This document shows, piece by piece, positions 40,721 to 49,993 of a DNA stretch of 64,000 nucleotides. The translations under genes and the position numbers were made by a program. This DNA is from UBA10324 sp038326325 (GTDB lineage Bacteria; Bacteroidota; Bacteroidia; Chitinophagales; UBA10324). Within the stretch, counting starts at the first letter, position 1, and each line of letters starts with the position of its first letter. The notes beneath the pieces were generated by a model that saw only the letters and a list, made by a program, of their open reading frames with translations, had not been told where the DNA came from and ran no database searches. The stretch covers positions 1-64,000 of the forward strand of contig JBBQJW010000003.1 of the NCBI GenBank assembly GCA_038326325.1. Direction: 5' to 3'.

Positions 40721-41827
40721 TTAAAGTCTTGCATTCAACGAAGCAATGTCTTTCAATCGCTTTTCAGCTATGTGCATTGCAGCTTCCTGAGTGGTAATGT
40801 TGGTTGATTTTGCAATAGCGAATATTTCGAGCAAGCGGTCGTAGATGCGCTCGGTTTGGCTGAACACTCGCTCACGATTATAACCTTCCAATTCGCCTGA
40901 AACATTAATTAATCCTCCGGCATTAATCACGAAATCGGGAGCGTAAAGAATTCCTTTTTCAATCAGCATGTTGCCGTGTAACACTTCGTCGGCTAACTGA
41001 TTGTTGGCTGCGCCCGCCACAATGTTACAATTTAACCGATCAATGTTTTCGCTGTTTAAAGTTGCACCTAAAGCGCAGGGAGCATATATATCCATGTCCA
41101 CATCATAAATGGTATCAGGCTCACAACCAGCTACTTTGTAGGTTTTGATCATATATTGAACTCGGTCGGCATGTATGTCTGTAACAGTCACTTTCGCTCC
41201 GGCTTCGACCAAATGTTTTACTAAAACTTCACCTACATGTCCGGTGCCTTGAACGGCTACTTTCTTCCCGCTTAAATCATCGGAACCGTAAAATTCTTTA
41301 ACAGATGCCTTCACTCCAAGGAAAGTTCCATAAGCCGTTACAGGCGAAGGGTCGCCGCTTCCGCCCATGTTTTCAGGAAGACCTGTAACATGATCGGTTT
41401 CCAAACCAATCCATTCCATATCCAAAGTGTTAGTTCCAACATCTTCGGCAGTAATGTATTTTCCATCTAAACTCTCAATAAATTTTCCGTATCGGCGCAT
41501 CATTGCTTCCGACTTATCAGTTCGTGAATTTCCGATGATAACCGCTTTACCTCCTCCAAGGTTTAATCCGGCTGCTGCTGCTTTAAAAGTCATTCCACGA
41601 CTAAGGCGAAGAACATCGTTTATCGCTTCGGCTTCGCTGTTATAATTCCAGAAGCGGGTTCCACCAAGGGCAGGACCTAGAATGGTATTGTGTATTGCTA
41701 CAATTGATTTCAAACCACTTGCTTTGTCGTTGAAGAAAACAACCTGCTCGTGTTCGTATCCGCCTATCTGTTCAAAAATTCCTGGAGTCTGATTCGCTGT
41801 TTCAATTTTACTCTTTACCACTGTCAT
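40721..41827 (-). CDS. Glu/Leu/Phe/Val dehydrogenase (leucine dehydrogenase type)
   Basis: NAD-dependent reversible oxidative deamination of a branched-chain amino acid to its 2-oxo acid. 368 residues, the length of leucine/valine dehydrogenases rather than glutamate dehydrogenase (about 450). The catalytic Lys lies in AAAGLNLGGGKAVIIG and the catalytic Asp in TAEDVGTNTLDMEWI. The dinucleotide site is KKVAVQGTGHVGEVLVKHL followed by VTVTDIHADR, whose acidic residue favours NAD. The TTTTTG-N18-TAGATTTG promoter upstream gives a 48-nt leader. Divergent from the ABC exporter gene. Confidence 0.92.
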   Translation of the reverse strand: MTVVKSKIETANQTPGIFEQIGGYEHEQVVFFNDKASGLKSIVAIHNTILGPALGGTRFWNYNSEAEAINDVLRLSRGMTFKAAAAGLNLGGGKAVIIGNSRTDKSEAMMRRYGKFIESLDGKYITAEDVGTNTLDMEWIGLETDHVTGLPENMGGSGDPSPVTAYGTFLGVKASVKEFYGSDDLSGKKVAVQGTGHVGEVLVKHLVEAGAKVTVTDIHADRVQYMIKTYKVAGCEPDTIYDVDMDIYAPCALGATLNSENIDRLNCNIVAGAANNQLADEVLHGNMLIEKGILYAPDFVINAGGLINVSGELEGYNRERVFSQTERIYDRLLEIFAIAKSTNITTQEAAMHIAEKRLKDIASLNARL

Positions 41828-41875
41828 GCAGTCCGATTTAATTGTTTAGAATTGCCGCTCCAAAGGCGGGGGTCG

Positions 41876-41907
41876 CAAATCTATGTTTATTTTCCAAGTA
41901 GCAAAAA
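41876..41907 (-). promoter_or_regulatory. Promoter (TTTTTG-N18-TAGATTTG) of the dehydrogenase gene
   Basis: Full Bacteroidota-type promoter on the minus strand: -33 TTTTTG (41907-41902), 18-bp spacer, exact -7 TAGATTTG (41883-41876). Confidence 0.7.
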
Positions 41908-41920
41908 GTGAGGGAACAAG

Positions 41921-43708
41921 ATGAAGAATCTCGTCAGCTTGAATCGTTATTTCTGGAAGTATCGGTGGCGTTTGGGGCTTGGAGTGGTTTTTATTTTTCT
42001 GAGTAATTTGTTTGCAGTGCTTTCGCCCGAAGTAGTTCGCTATTCAATTGATTACACGATAGGGCAAGTGAAGTTTGCTTCGCTGTTAAAAGGATTTACT
42101 ATTTCAAGTGCGTTTCATTCAACACTTATAAGAAGTATTGTTGTTTTCTCAGTTATCATTTTTGCTTTCGCTTTGTTGCGTGGAGTTTTTCTGTTCTTAA
42201 TGCGGCAGACGATTATTGTTATGTCGCGGCATATTGAATATGACCAGAAGAATGAATTGTATAGTCATTATCAGCAACTCGACGCTTCGTTTTACAAAGA
42301 GAACAATACAGGAGATTTAATGTCGCGAATAACTGAAGATGTTTCTCGGGTTCGGAACTACACAGGCCCTGCCATCATGTATATCATCAATACTGTGATT
42401 TTGTTTTTCATGGTTGCTTATACCATGTATCAGGTGAATGCTGAATTAACTTTTTATGCTCTGGCCCCGCTTCCGGTTTTAGCGGTTTGCATTTATTTCG
42501 TGAATAGTATTATTGAAAGAAGAAGCGAAGCGATACAGCAACAACTAAGTCAACTCACTACTGTCGCGCAGGAAACTTATTCTGGAATAAGAGTGGTAAA
42601 AGCGTATGTACAGGAACAGTTTGCTGAAAAATATTTTAACGGAGAAAGTATCGAGTACAAGAATCGTCAACTGAAATTAGCGAGAGTGGAATCTATTTTC
42701 TTCCCAACCATTTTTATGTTGGTTGGACTGAGCACACTCTCTGTTGTTTTGGTTGGAGGAAATAAAGTGATACAAGGGCAAATCACTCCCGGAAATATTG
42801 CAGAGTACTTCATGTACATTAACATGCTTACATGGCCCATCGCTTCAATGGGTTGGGTGATGGCGCTGATACAGCGTGCTTCTGCTTCGCAAAAAAGATT
42901 GGATGAGTTTCTTTCCATTCAACCGAAAATTATTAATCCGACAAACGATAAACATGAAATAAAAGGCGGAGTGGAATTTCATAATGTATCATTCACTTAC
43001 GATAATACAGGAATCGTCGCGCTGAAAAATATTTCTTTCAAACTGAAAAAAGGAGAGAAGATGGCGGTGATTGGAAGAACAGGTTCTGGAAAAAGCACAA
43101 TGGCAAATTTATTTACCCGCGTGTTTGATGTAACAGAAGGAAGTATTCTGCTCGATGGAATTGATATTCGTTCCATCAACCTTCATGAATTGAGAGAGCA
43201 GGTAGGAGTGGTGCCGCAGGATGTGTTGCTGTTTTCCGATACTGTTACACATAATATTTCATTCGGAAATGATGTGGTGGATGAAAAACTGGCGATAGAA
43301 TTTGCGAACCGTGCAGCAATAGGTGAAGAAATTGTTCGCCTTCAACACGGTTATAATACAATGGTTGGCGAAAGAGGAGTGATGCTTTCGGGCGGACAGA
43401 AACAACGAATCTCCATTGCGCGAGCACTGATTAAAAATCCTTCGATATTGGTTTTGGATGATTGTTTGTCTGCTGTTGATGCGCGAACTGAAAATAAAAT
43501 TCTTCAGCAGTTAAATGAAGTGCTCAGTGAGAAAACGGCAATTGTAATTACACACCGGATTTTTACACTGTTACAGTTCGACAAAATAATTGTGCTCGAT
43601 AAGGGGAAAATTGTGGAGGAAGGAACACACGAACAGTTGCTTCAACGCAAGGGAATTTATTTTCAGTTGTATGAATTGCAACAAGCAGAGGAAAAAAAAG
43701 AAATATGA
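41921..43708 (+). CDS. ABC exporter, fused permease and ATPase (MsbA/MdlA-like half-transporter)
   Basis: 595 residues: six membrane helices (to about 320) and a nucleotide-binding domain. Walker A is GRTGSGKST (near 385), the signature is LSGGQKQRISIARAL, and Walker B is SILVLDDCLSAVD. The usual catalytic Glu after Walker B (LDEA) is Asp here, as in MdlA/BmrC-type subunits that pair with a second, fully active half. No partner gene is adjacent, so homodimer or distant partner is open. Substrate may be lipid, drug or peptide. ATG at 41921, divergent from the dehydrogenase gene. Confidence 0.9.
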   Translation: MKNLVSLNRYFWKYRWRLGLGVVFIFLSNLFAVLSPEVVRYSIDYTIGQVKFASLLKGFTISSAFHSTLIRSIVVFSVIIFAFALLRGVFLFLMRQTIIVMSRHIEYDQKNELYSHYQQLDASFYKENNTGDLMSRITEDVSRVRNYTGPAIMYIINTVILFFMVAYTMYQVNAELTFYALAPLPVLAVCIYFVNSIIERRSEAIQQQLSQLTTVAQETYSGIRVVKAYVQEQFAEKYFNGESIEYKNRQLKLARVESIFFPTIFMLVGLSTLSVVLVGGNKVIQGQITPGNIAEYFMYINMLTWPIASMGWVMALIQRASASQKRLDEFLSIQPKIINPTNDKHEIKGGVEFHNVSFTYDNTGIVALKNISFKLKKGEKMAVIGRTGSGKSTMANLFTRVFDVTEGSILLDGIDIRSINLHELREQVGVVPQDVLLFSDTVTHNISFGNDVVDEKLAIEFANRAAIGEEIVRLQHGYNTMVGERGVMLSGGQKQRISIARALIKNPSILVLDDCLSAVDARTENKILQQLNEVLSEKTAIVITHRIFTLLQFDKIIVLDKGKIVEEGTHEQLLQRKGIYFQLYELQQAEEKKEI

Positions 43709-43709
43709 A

Positions 43710-43740
43710 TTTTGGCGGATAGCTGAAAAATCTATATTTG
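43710..43740 (+). promoter_or_regulatory. Promoter (TTTTG-N18-TATATTTG) of the PUR protein gene
   Basis: -33 TTTTG (43710-43714), 18-bp spacer, exact -7 TATATTTG (43733-43740). It begins right after the ABC gene stop, so the next gene is independently transcribed, with a ~40-nt leader. Confidence 0.75.
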
Positions 43741-43783
43741 CGAGACACTTACTGAATATCTAAACATTCTAAAAAGAAAATTC

Positions 43784-44329
43784 GTGGAAGAAAACAATTT
43801 TAAAGGACCAAGAGAGGAGCCGGTTTACACTATAAAAATGAGAGCCGGAAGAAGGCGCACTTATTTTTTAGATGTGCGTGAAACGAAAGGCAACGACTTT
43901 TATATCACACTGACTGAAAGTAAAAAACGAATGGATGGCGGCTACGACCGTCATAAAATTTATCTCTACAAAGAGGACTTCAACAAGTTCATGGAAAACA
44001 TGAACAATGTGGTCAATCATGTGAAGACTGAATTAATGCCCGGTTATGATTATGAAGAATTTGCCCGCAAGCAGGAAGAGTATGACCGTCAGCGCGCAGA
44101 AGGAATCACTCCCACTAACGAAGAAGGAGGCGATGGGGCAAATAACGGAAGTGTAACAGACGACACTAACAACAGAAGTGTAACAGAAAAAACTGAAAAA
44201 CCTGCGGATACTGCCGGCAGTTTCAATCCCGGAAATCAGGATGACGAAAAATTGATACAGGATAAACCAACTGCAAACGATAACTCTTCATCTGCTCCTG
44301 CCGGAAACGATGATGATTTGAAGTGGTAA
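43784..44329 (+). CDS. PUR-domain (DUF3276) nucleic-acid-binding protein
   Basis: GTG start at 43784. Residues 14-85 (PVYTIKMRAGRRRTYFLDVRETKGNDFYITLTESKKRMDGG...) form the PUR repeat known from Pur-alpha and Borrelia BpuR, which binds single-stranded DNA and RNA with Arg/Lys-rich beta-sheets. After a helix (LYKEDFNKFMENMNNVVNHV) comes a ~75-residue acidic, Asn/Asp/Thr-rich disordered tail. Two TGTAACAG motifs 27 bp apart encode SVT repeats in that tail, apparently by duplication. A strong terminator follows. Confidence 0.88.
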   Translation: MEENNFKGPREEPVYTIKMRAGRRRTYFLDVRETKGNDFYITLTESKKRMDGGYDRHKIYLYKEDFNKFMENMNNVVNHVKTELMPGYDYEEFARKQEEYDRQRAEGITPTNEEGGDGANNGSVTDDTNNRSVTEKTEKPADTAGSFNPGNQDDEKLIQDKPTANDNSSSAPAGNDDDLKW

Positions 44330-44358
44330 GTTTTTTGATTCACTGAATTTTTATAAAA

Positions 44359-44397
44359 TAAAAAACCCCATCGCGATAATATCGTGATGGGGTTTTT
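44359..44397. terminator. Rho-independent terminator
   Basis: AAAACCCCATCGCGAT-AAT-ATCGTGATGGGGTTTT, about 16 bp with one mismatch and A/T runs on both sides, so it may act for both convergent genes. Confidence 0.9.
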
Positions 44398-44414
44398 AGT
44401 TTAATGTAACAGTT

Positions 44415-44466
44415 TTCCGTTGTCGGTCGGAGACCGGACATCGGATCGTGGGTTACCGGCAAGGGA
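44415..44466 (-). repeat. GC-rich dispersed repeat, copy 2 (inverted partner at 38941-38990)
   Basis: Reverse complement begins CTCCCTTGCCGGTAACCC. It lies immediately after the terminator. A TGTAACA motif precedes it at 44405. Confidence 0.75.
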
Positions 44467-44476
44467 GAAGACAGAA

Positions 44477-46039
44477 TCATAGCTTTATTGGAACCACTCC
44501 AAACAATTCGCCTCCTCCGTTTTTTAGCGTAAGAAATATCTTGTTATCACCAACTGCTTCAACTCCGGAAAATCTTATAAAAACATCCTGATCTTTATCA
44601 AATAACATTGATTTCTTTATTTCACCTTCTTTATTAATTATTGTTTTTGTAACACACCCGCCTGATGGTGTAAACCCGTAATTTGCATTGAAGTCATTTA
44701 CATTTCTTGGGTCGTCGTTATATAAAAGAACAAGATTGTCATTCATAACGAGATTTGAAAAACTACCTGTAGCATAAAAACTTGCACTAATTGTCATACT
44801 TCTTTTTACTTCCTTAAACCATTCAACTTCCATTGTTGATGAAATCGAACAAATTAAAATGGGACCGTAACTCAGTGATGTGTATGTTCCGCCCATAGCA
44901 CCCGAAGAGTAATTTACGATACTACTAGAACCTGAAGATTCACCTAATAAGTAGAATCCACCATTTTCTCTGGGCACAATTTCTTCCAGAGCAAATCCCT
45001 GAAGCATCGAGCCAACTTTAAAATCCTTTCCGAAATAAAATTTTATCAATTCCTGATCGAAAGCTTTATAGTTAGTTGTTTCGACTTGGTTAGAAACAGG
45101 ATCAATTGATTGAGTAAATATTCCTTCTTGCTTATTTGCTGAGTTAAACTTTATACTAAAAACTAAAATCTTATTTTCTTTTGTCATTGTTTCGGCATGA
45201 AATGTTCCGGCATTTTGAACTTTTAAGTCATTCATCTTAGCCCCTTTTTCAGTGAAACTGACAATATGAAATTCAGTTTTAGAGGGATCATCATTTACCA
45301 ATTTCTCTCCACAAATTGAAATGGTTCCGTAAGAATCAACATAAACTTTTTGAGCATAAAAATCCTCATCGTTGTGATTAAGAAATACATCCTTCTCATA
45401 AACCAGGTTCAATTCATCGGAGTAAAGTGCAATGTGATGTTTTTGTTTGGCACCATCCACAAATTTTCCTTTAGTTACAAAGCCGATGAATTTATTATCG
45501 GGAGATAAAGCAAAACCCATTTCATGAAATTCAAGACTTTCGCGTTTCAAATTTGATAAAGACCCCCCTATAGGTGCATAATAAGTATATCCGCTCTCAT
45601 AAGAACAAATTTTTAACGGGTTGCCTTTAAAATCAAGTGTAGATAATTCAATTTCATATAGATATATTCCTTTGGGTTCATCCTTCAGGGTTGAAACAGT
45701 TCCTACCATGTATGTTTTTCCACCAAAGTTTATGGGTTTACGACAAACAAAATTTTTACCATCTATTTCTGTTTTCAGTTCATTTGATTTAATCACTACT
45801 CCTTTTTCATCAATTAACTGAAGAGTCGGAACTGAAGTGAGATGGTCTATATCAATGCTCACTGCATTTTTAATTACAATATAATTATCGCCACTTTTAG
45901 CAAGCACTCCGCTGTAAAAGTCAGTTTTACTAATAGTTGTTTTTCCAAGTTGATTGCTTGATATTTCATCTGTTTGCCCAAAACAAAAATTACTTGTTAA
46001 TGAAGCACTAAGAAAAAAGAAAAGAAAAATCTTTTTCAT
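44477..46039 (-). CDS. Secreted hypothetical protein, beta-rich
   Basis: 520 residues. Signal peptide MKKIFLFFFLSASLTSNFCFGQ. The rest has regular beta-strand segments of propeller-like spacing (YIVIKNAVSIDIDHLTS, MGFALSPDNKFIGFVTKGKF, GGFYLLGESSGSSSIVNYSSG). It lacks a T9SS sorting domain and lipobox, so it is periplasmic or exported by other means. It ends LFGVVPIKL. A family of about 500-residue proteins with this layout is common in Bacteroidota, with no known function. The upstream region holds the rhlE leader in the other direction. Confidence 0.75.
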   Translation of the reverse strand: MKKIFLFFFLSASLTSNFCFGQTDEISSNQLGKTTISKTDFYSGVLAKSGDNYIVIKNAVSIDIDHLTSVPTLQLIDEKGVVIKSNELKTEIDGKNFVCRKPINFGGKTYMVGTVSTLKDEPKGIYLYEIELSTLDFKGNPLKICSYESGYTYYAPIGGSLSNLKRESLEFHEMGFALSPDNKFIGFVTKGKFVDGAKQKHHIALYSDELNLVYEKDVFLNHNDEDFYAQKVYVDSYGTISICGEKLVNDDPSKTEFHIVSFTEKGAKMNDLKVQNAGTFHAETMTKENKILVFSIKFNSANKQEGIFTQSIDPVSNQVETTNYKAFDQELIKFYFGKDFKVGSMLQGFALEEIVPRENGGFYLLGESSGSSSIVNYSSGAMGGTYTSLSYGPILICSISSTMEVEWFKEVKRSMTISASFYATGSFSNLVMNDNLVLLYNDDPRNVNDFNANYGFTPSGGCVTKTIINKEGEIKKSMLFDKDQDVFIRFSGVEAVGDNKIFLTLKNGGGELFGVVPIKL

Positions 46040-46304
46040 TGTTAAAAAATTTAGTGGTTTATGATTTTTTGATTGAAAAGAATCCTCTGCAATATATCTA
46101 TGGAGTTTTACTGCAAAGGGTTTTATAAAATTTTATTTTTAAAATTCATCTTCATTTAATTCCCTCCATAATCTTCCATACTGAGAGGGATAGGTAAAAT
46201 GCTAAACATTATTAAACATAAATTATTTTCACAATTGACCATTAACCATTAAAAATTAACCATTCACAAATCTGTTACAGTAAGGTTTATTGGCTTCTAT
46301 AGAT

Positions 46305-46428
46305 TACTTTTGTCGCATTAATATTTACAGATTGAGTTTTTATTAAGTCGTTCGGTTTCTTTTATCAATCAACTCAGTTCAATTTTCATTCATTTTTCAA
46401 CAAACAATTTTAATTATTTAAAACAACT
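46305..46428 (+). promoter_or_regulatory. Promoter and long AT-rich leader of rhlE
   Basis: Exact -7 box TACTTTTG (46305-46312), then about 110 nt of very AT-rich, U-rich leader before the ATG. Long unstructured leaders occur on cold-induced helicase mRNAs, so cold regulation is possible. The other 260 bp of this 389-bp gap contain 'ATTAACCATT' repeats and one TGTTACA motif (46273), and no gene. Confidence 0.5.
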
Positions 46429-47700
46429 ATGTCATTCGAGAATCTCAAATTAATTGAGCCTATCCTTCGGGCTTTAAAAACAGAAGGATACACTACACCA
46501 ACACCCATACAGGAACAATCCATACCTATTATTCTGCAGCGCAAAGATTTACTTGGCTGCGCACAAACAGGCACGGGCAAAACAGCAGCTTTCGCAATTC
46601 CCATCTTACAACTATTGAATGCAGGAATGCACGATATAAAAGGACCAAGAAATATCAAGGCATTAATTCTTACACCAACCCGCGAATTGGCCATTCAGAT
46701 TCAGGAAAGTTTCAGCGCTTACGGAAAACATGTGGGTTTAAAAAACCTCGTGATTTTCGGTGGAGTATCGCAACACTCGCAGGTAATTGCACTTCGCAAC
46801 GGAATAGATATTTTAATTGCTACTCCGGGAAGATTACTCGACCTGATGCAGCAAAGACATGTTCATTTAAACCATATTGAAATGTTTGTTTTGGATGAAG
46901 CAGACCGTATGCTTGATATGGGATTTTTGCAGGATGTGAAAAGGGTTATCGCCAAGTTGCCGCACAAGAGGCAGACTTTATTTTTCTCTGCAACCATGCC
47001 TGCTGAAATTCAAAAGTTAGCTGATACCATTTTAGTGAATCCTGAGAAAGTGGCTGTTACACCCGTATCATCTACGGTGGATGCCATCACACAAGGAATT
47101 TATTTTGTTGACAGAGAACAGAAAAAAAATCTGCTCATTCATCTGTTACAGGATAAAACAATTGCATCGGCTTTGGTTTTTTCCAGAACTAAACATGGTG
47201 CGGATAAAATTGTGAAAGAATTAGTTCGTGCCGGAGTTCATGCTGAAGCCATTCACGGAAATAAATCGCAAAACAATCGTCAGCGTGCATTAACAAATTT
47301 CAAAGAAGGGAAAATCAGAGTGCTTGTTGCCACTGATATTGCAGCGCGCGGAATTGATGTGGATGAACTTTCGCATGTAATCAATTTCGATATGCCGAAT
47401 GTGGCTGAAACTTATGTTCATCGTATCGGAAGAACAGGAAGAGCCGGATTAAGCGGTGTGGCTATGTCGTTTTGCGATTCAGAAGAGTTAGGTGAATTGA
47501 AAGACATCAACAAATTAATTGGTAAACCAATTCCGGTTGTTGAAGACCATCCCTATCATGTTTCGTTCGACAATCAGCCGTTGAATTTTATTCGCAAACC
47601 TTCCCCACAAAGAAGAAATGGGAATTCATCTTTCAAGTCAGGAGCAGGAAGAAGAAAATCAAATAGCCGCACAAGCAGTAGCCGCGGTGGTCGCAGGTAA
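46429..47700 (+). CDS. rhlE: DEAD-box ATP-dependent RNA helicase, RhlE-like
   Basis: 423 residues. Q motif with PTPIQEQSIPII, motif I AQTGTGKTAAF, Ia TPTRELAIQI, Ib TPGRLLD, motif II VLDEADRMLDMGF, III SATMP, V ARGIDV and VI HRIGRTGRAG are all intact. A short basic tail (PSPQRRNGNSSFKSGAGRRK and RTSSSRGGRR) replaces the long RhlE C-terminus and probably aids RNA binding. Function: unwinding rRNA or mRNA duplexes in ribosome assembly, decay or cold adaptation. Monocistronic. Confidence 0.93.
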   Translation: MSFENLKLIEPILRALKTEGYTTPTPIQEQSIPIILQRKDLLGCAQTGTGKTAAFAIPILQLLNAGMHDIKGPRNIKALILTPTRELAIQIQESFSAYGKHVGLKNLVIFGGVSQHSQVIALRNGIDILIATPGRLLDLMQQRHVHLNHIEMFVLDEADRMLDMGFLQDVKRVIAKLPHKRQTLFFSATMPAEIQKLADTILVNPEKVAVTPVSSTVDAITQGIYFVDREQKKNLLIHLLQDKTIASALVFSRTKHGADKIVKELVRAGVHAEAIHGNKSQNNRQRALTNFKEGKIRVLVATDIAARGIDVDELSHVINFDMPNVAETYVHRIGRTGRAGLSGVAMSFCDSEELGELKDINKLIGKPIPVVEDHPYHVSFDNQPLNFIRKPSPQRRNGNSSFKSGAGRRKSNSRTSSSRGGRR

Positions 47701-47721
47701 ATAATTTAAATTTTAAATCAG

Positions 47722-47755
47722 AAGCCGTTACACTTCAAAGTGTAACGGCTTCTTT
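47722..47755 (+). terminator. Terminator of rhlE with near-motif arms
   Basis: AAGCCGTTACAC-TTCAAA-GTGTAACGGCTT, a perfect 12-bp stem, then TCTTTGTTTT. The arms carry GTTACAC/GTGTAAC, one base short of the TGTWACA motif in each arm. Confidence 0.9.
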
Positions 47756-47784
47756 GTTTTAATCAGTATTGAAAAAGCTAAAAA

Positions 47785-47817
47785 AAAAGCCGCTTCGAAA
47801 TTCTCGAAGCGGCTTTT
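47785..47817 (-). terminator. Terminator of rpsA
   Basis: AAAAGCCGCTTCGA-AATTC-TCGAAGCGGCTTTT; the A-run on its left gives the U-tract for the minus strand. Confidence 0.9.
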
Positions 47818-47842
47818 CCATGTAATAGTGTTTAGGAAAATA

Positions 47843-49831
47843 TTATTCTTCCGACTTTGGTTCTTCGGTTGAAGGTGTTACATCTTCAACAGGAGCATCT
47901 GTTACACTTGGAGTTTCAGCTTCTGCTGATACCTCTGTTACAGTTGGTGCTTCAGCTTTCGGAGTTTCCTTCTTTGGTTCACCTTGTTCAAGCTTTTGCT
48001 TCAACTCAGCCAAACCTCCGAGTTCTCCCAATGTAGATTTCTCAACCTTACGATTGATGTTCTGCACTGTTGAGCGGGTATCCTTGCGTTCTTTTTCTTT
48101 CGCTGCGCCTTCTTCTTTCTTCACTTCGTGTTGTGTATCTTCAACAATACGAGCGTGAGAAACAATCATCTTCTTATTACCGCGATCGAATTCCAAAACT
48201 TTAAAGTCGAGTGTTTCATCTACTTCAGCAGTTTTACCATTTTCTTTTCTGAGATGTTTTGTTGGTGCAAATGCTTCCAATCCGTAAGGGAAAAGAACCA
48301 CTCCGCCTTTATCATCTTTCTTGATAACAGTTGCCTGATGAATGCTTCCAACAGGGAAAATATTTTCGAAAGTATCCCATGGATCTTCTTCAACCTGTTT
48401 ATGACCGAGAGAAAGTTTGCGGTTGTCTTTATCAATTTCAAGAACAATAACTTCCAATTCGTTTCCAACTTTTGTAAATTCGTTTGGATGATGAATGCGC
48501 TTCAACCAAGACAAATCGCTCACATGAACGAACCCGGTAATACCCGCTTCCAATTCAACAAACAAACCATAAGCACTGATGTTTCGAACGATTCCTTTCT
48601 GGCGACTGCCAACTGGGAATTTATCGCCGATAGTGCTCCAAGGGTCTTGCGTCATTTGTTTTAAACTCAACGACATTTTGCGTTCAGCACGGTCAACTGT
48701 TACAACCATTGCTTCGTATTCGTCGCCTTGTTTAAAGAATTCTTTAGAGTTGATTGGAGTATTGCTCCAGCTTATTTCACTCACATGAATCAAACCTTCA
48801 ACACCAGGGAAAATTTCAAGGAATGCACCATAGTCTTCGATGTTCACGATTTTTCCTTTTACCTTGCTTCCAACATCAATTGTTGTATCCAAAGTATCCC
48901 ATGGCTGAGGAGTCAATTGTTTTAATCCGAGAGAAATTCGTTTTTTCTCATCATCATAATCCAACACCACCACATTCAGTTTCTGATTTATTTTCAGAAC
49001 TTCATTCGGATGGTTGATTCGTCCCCATGAAATATCAGTGATATAAAGTAATCCATCAACACCACCCAAGTCAATGAATGCACCGAAGTCGGTAATGTTT
49101 TTAATAGTTCCTTCCAATACCTGTCCTTTCTCTAATTTACCAATGATAACTGCGCGTTGTTGTTCAATATCGCTTTCGATAAGCGCCTTATGAGATACCA
49201 CTGCGTTCTTAATGATTTCGTTAATCTTCACCACTTTAAATTCCATGGTTTGACCAACATACATATCGTAATCAGTGATTGGTTTCACATCAATCTGCGA
49301 ACCAGGTAAGAAGGTTTCTTTTCCGAAAACTTCTACAATTAATCCGCCCTTTGTTTTGCTGGTAATGGTTCCCATAACGATAGTACCATCTTTGTAAGCA
49401 TCAACAATTTTCTGCCAGGCACGAACCTGTTTTGCACTTTTGCGCGAAAGAACTAATTGACCCTTCGGGCTTTCTTTTTCAACTACGAGAACTTCAACAT
49501 TGTCGCCAACTTTAATGTTTTCGAGGTCGCGGAATTCAGAAAGAGGAACAAGTCCATCGCTTTTGAAACCGACATTCAACACCACATCATTGTTAGTGAT
49601 ACTTACAACAGTACCTTCAACGATGTCGTTGTTCTGAATGGTTTTGAATGTTACATCATAAATTTTTTCATACTTGTCGCGCTCTTCATCAGAATAGCTG
49701 CGTACATTTTTTTTGCTCGTTTCCCAATCGAAATCGTCGTGCATGGAAACTTTTACCGGAGCGACCACAAGAGCGGCTTCAGGGTTTGCCGGGCTATCGG
49801 CTGTTTGGTTTTCAATTTGGTTTTCTTCCAC
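47843..49831 (-). CDS. rpsA: 30S ribosomal protein S1
   Basis: Single-stranded RNA-binding protein that recruits mRNA to the 30S subunit. 662 residues contain six S1 (OB-fold) domains; the linkers 'KKRISLGLKQLTPQPWDT', 'ERKMSLSLKQMTQDPWST' and 'NRKLSLGHKQVEEDPWDT' mark the ends of domains three to five. The acidic N-terminal extension (ENQTADSPANPEAA) and a C-terminal tail of about 100 residues rich in Glu, Thr, Ala and Pro are typical of Bacteroidota S1. Three TGTTACA motifs lie in the last ~100 bp. A TACTTTTG box sits 42 nt upstream. Confidence 0.95.
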   Translation of the reverse strand: MEENQIENQTADSPANPEAALVVAPVKVSMHDDFDWETSKKNVRSYSDEERDKYEKIYDVTFKTIQNNDIVEGTVVSITNNDVVLNVGFKSDGLVPLSEFRDLENIKVGDNVEVLVVEKESPKGQLVLSRKSAKQVRAWQKIVDAYKDGTIVMGTITSKTKGGLIVEVFGKETFLPGSQIDVKPITDYDMYVGQTMEFKVVKINEIIKNAVVSHKALIESDIEQQRAVIIGKLEKGQVLEGTIKNITDFGAFIDLGGVDGLLYITDISWGRINHPNEVLKINQKLNVVVLDYDDEKKRISLGLKQLTPQPWDTLDTTIDVGSKVKGKIVNIEDYGAFLEIFPGVEGLIHVSEISWSNTPINSKEFFKQGDEYEAMVVTVDRAERKMSLSLKQMTQDPWSTIGDKFPVGSRQKGIVRNISAYGLFVELEAGITGFVHVSDLSWLKRIHHPNEFTKVGNELEVIVLEIDKDNRKLSLGHKQVEEDPWDTFENIFPVGSIHQATVIKKDDKGGVVLFPYGLEAFAPTKHLRKENGKTAEVDETLDFKVLEFDRGNKKMIVSHARIVEDTQHEVKKEEGAAKEKERKDTRSTVQNINRKVEKSTLGELGGLAELKQKLEQGEPKKETPKAEAPTVTEVSAEAETPSVTDAPVEDVTPSTEEPKSEE

Positions 49832-49873
49832 TGTTTTTGTTTAGTTGTTTAAAATGATTTTTTTAAAGGGCTA

Positions 49874-49881
49874 CAAAAGTA
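49874..49881 (-). promoter_or_regulatory. -7 box (TACTTTTG) of rpsA
   Basis: Exact TAnnTTTG on the minus strand, 42 nt before the rpsA ATG. No -33 TTTG seen. Confidence 0.55.
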
Positions 49882-49993
49882 ATCCTCAGAGGGAAAAAAC
49901 CTAATAATGAAGCGGTTATAATCAAGAATAATTTATGTGGTAGATGGTTAGAGATTATTTTCGCAGTTCAATAATTTGTCAAGAATAGAATTC

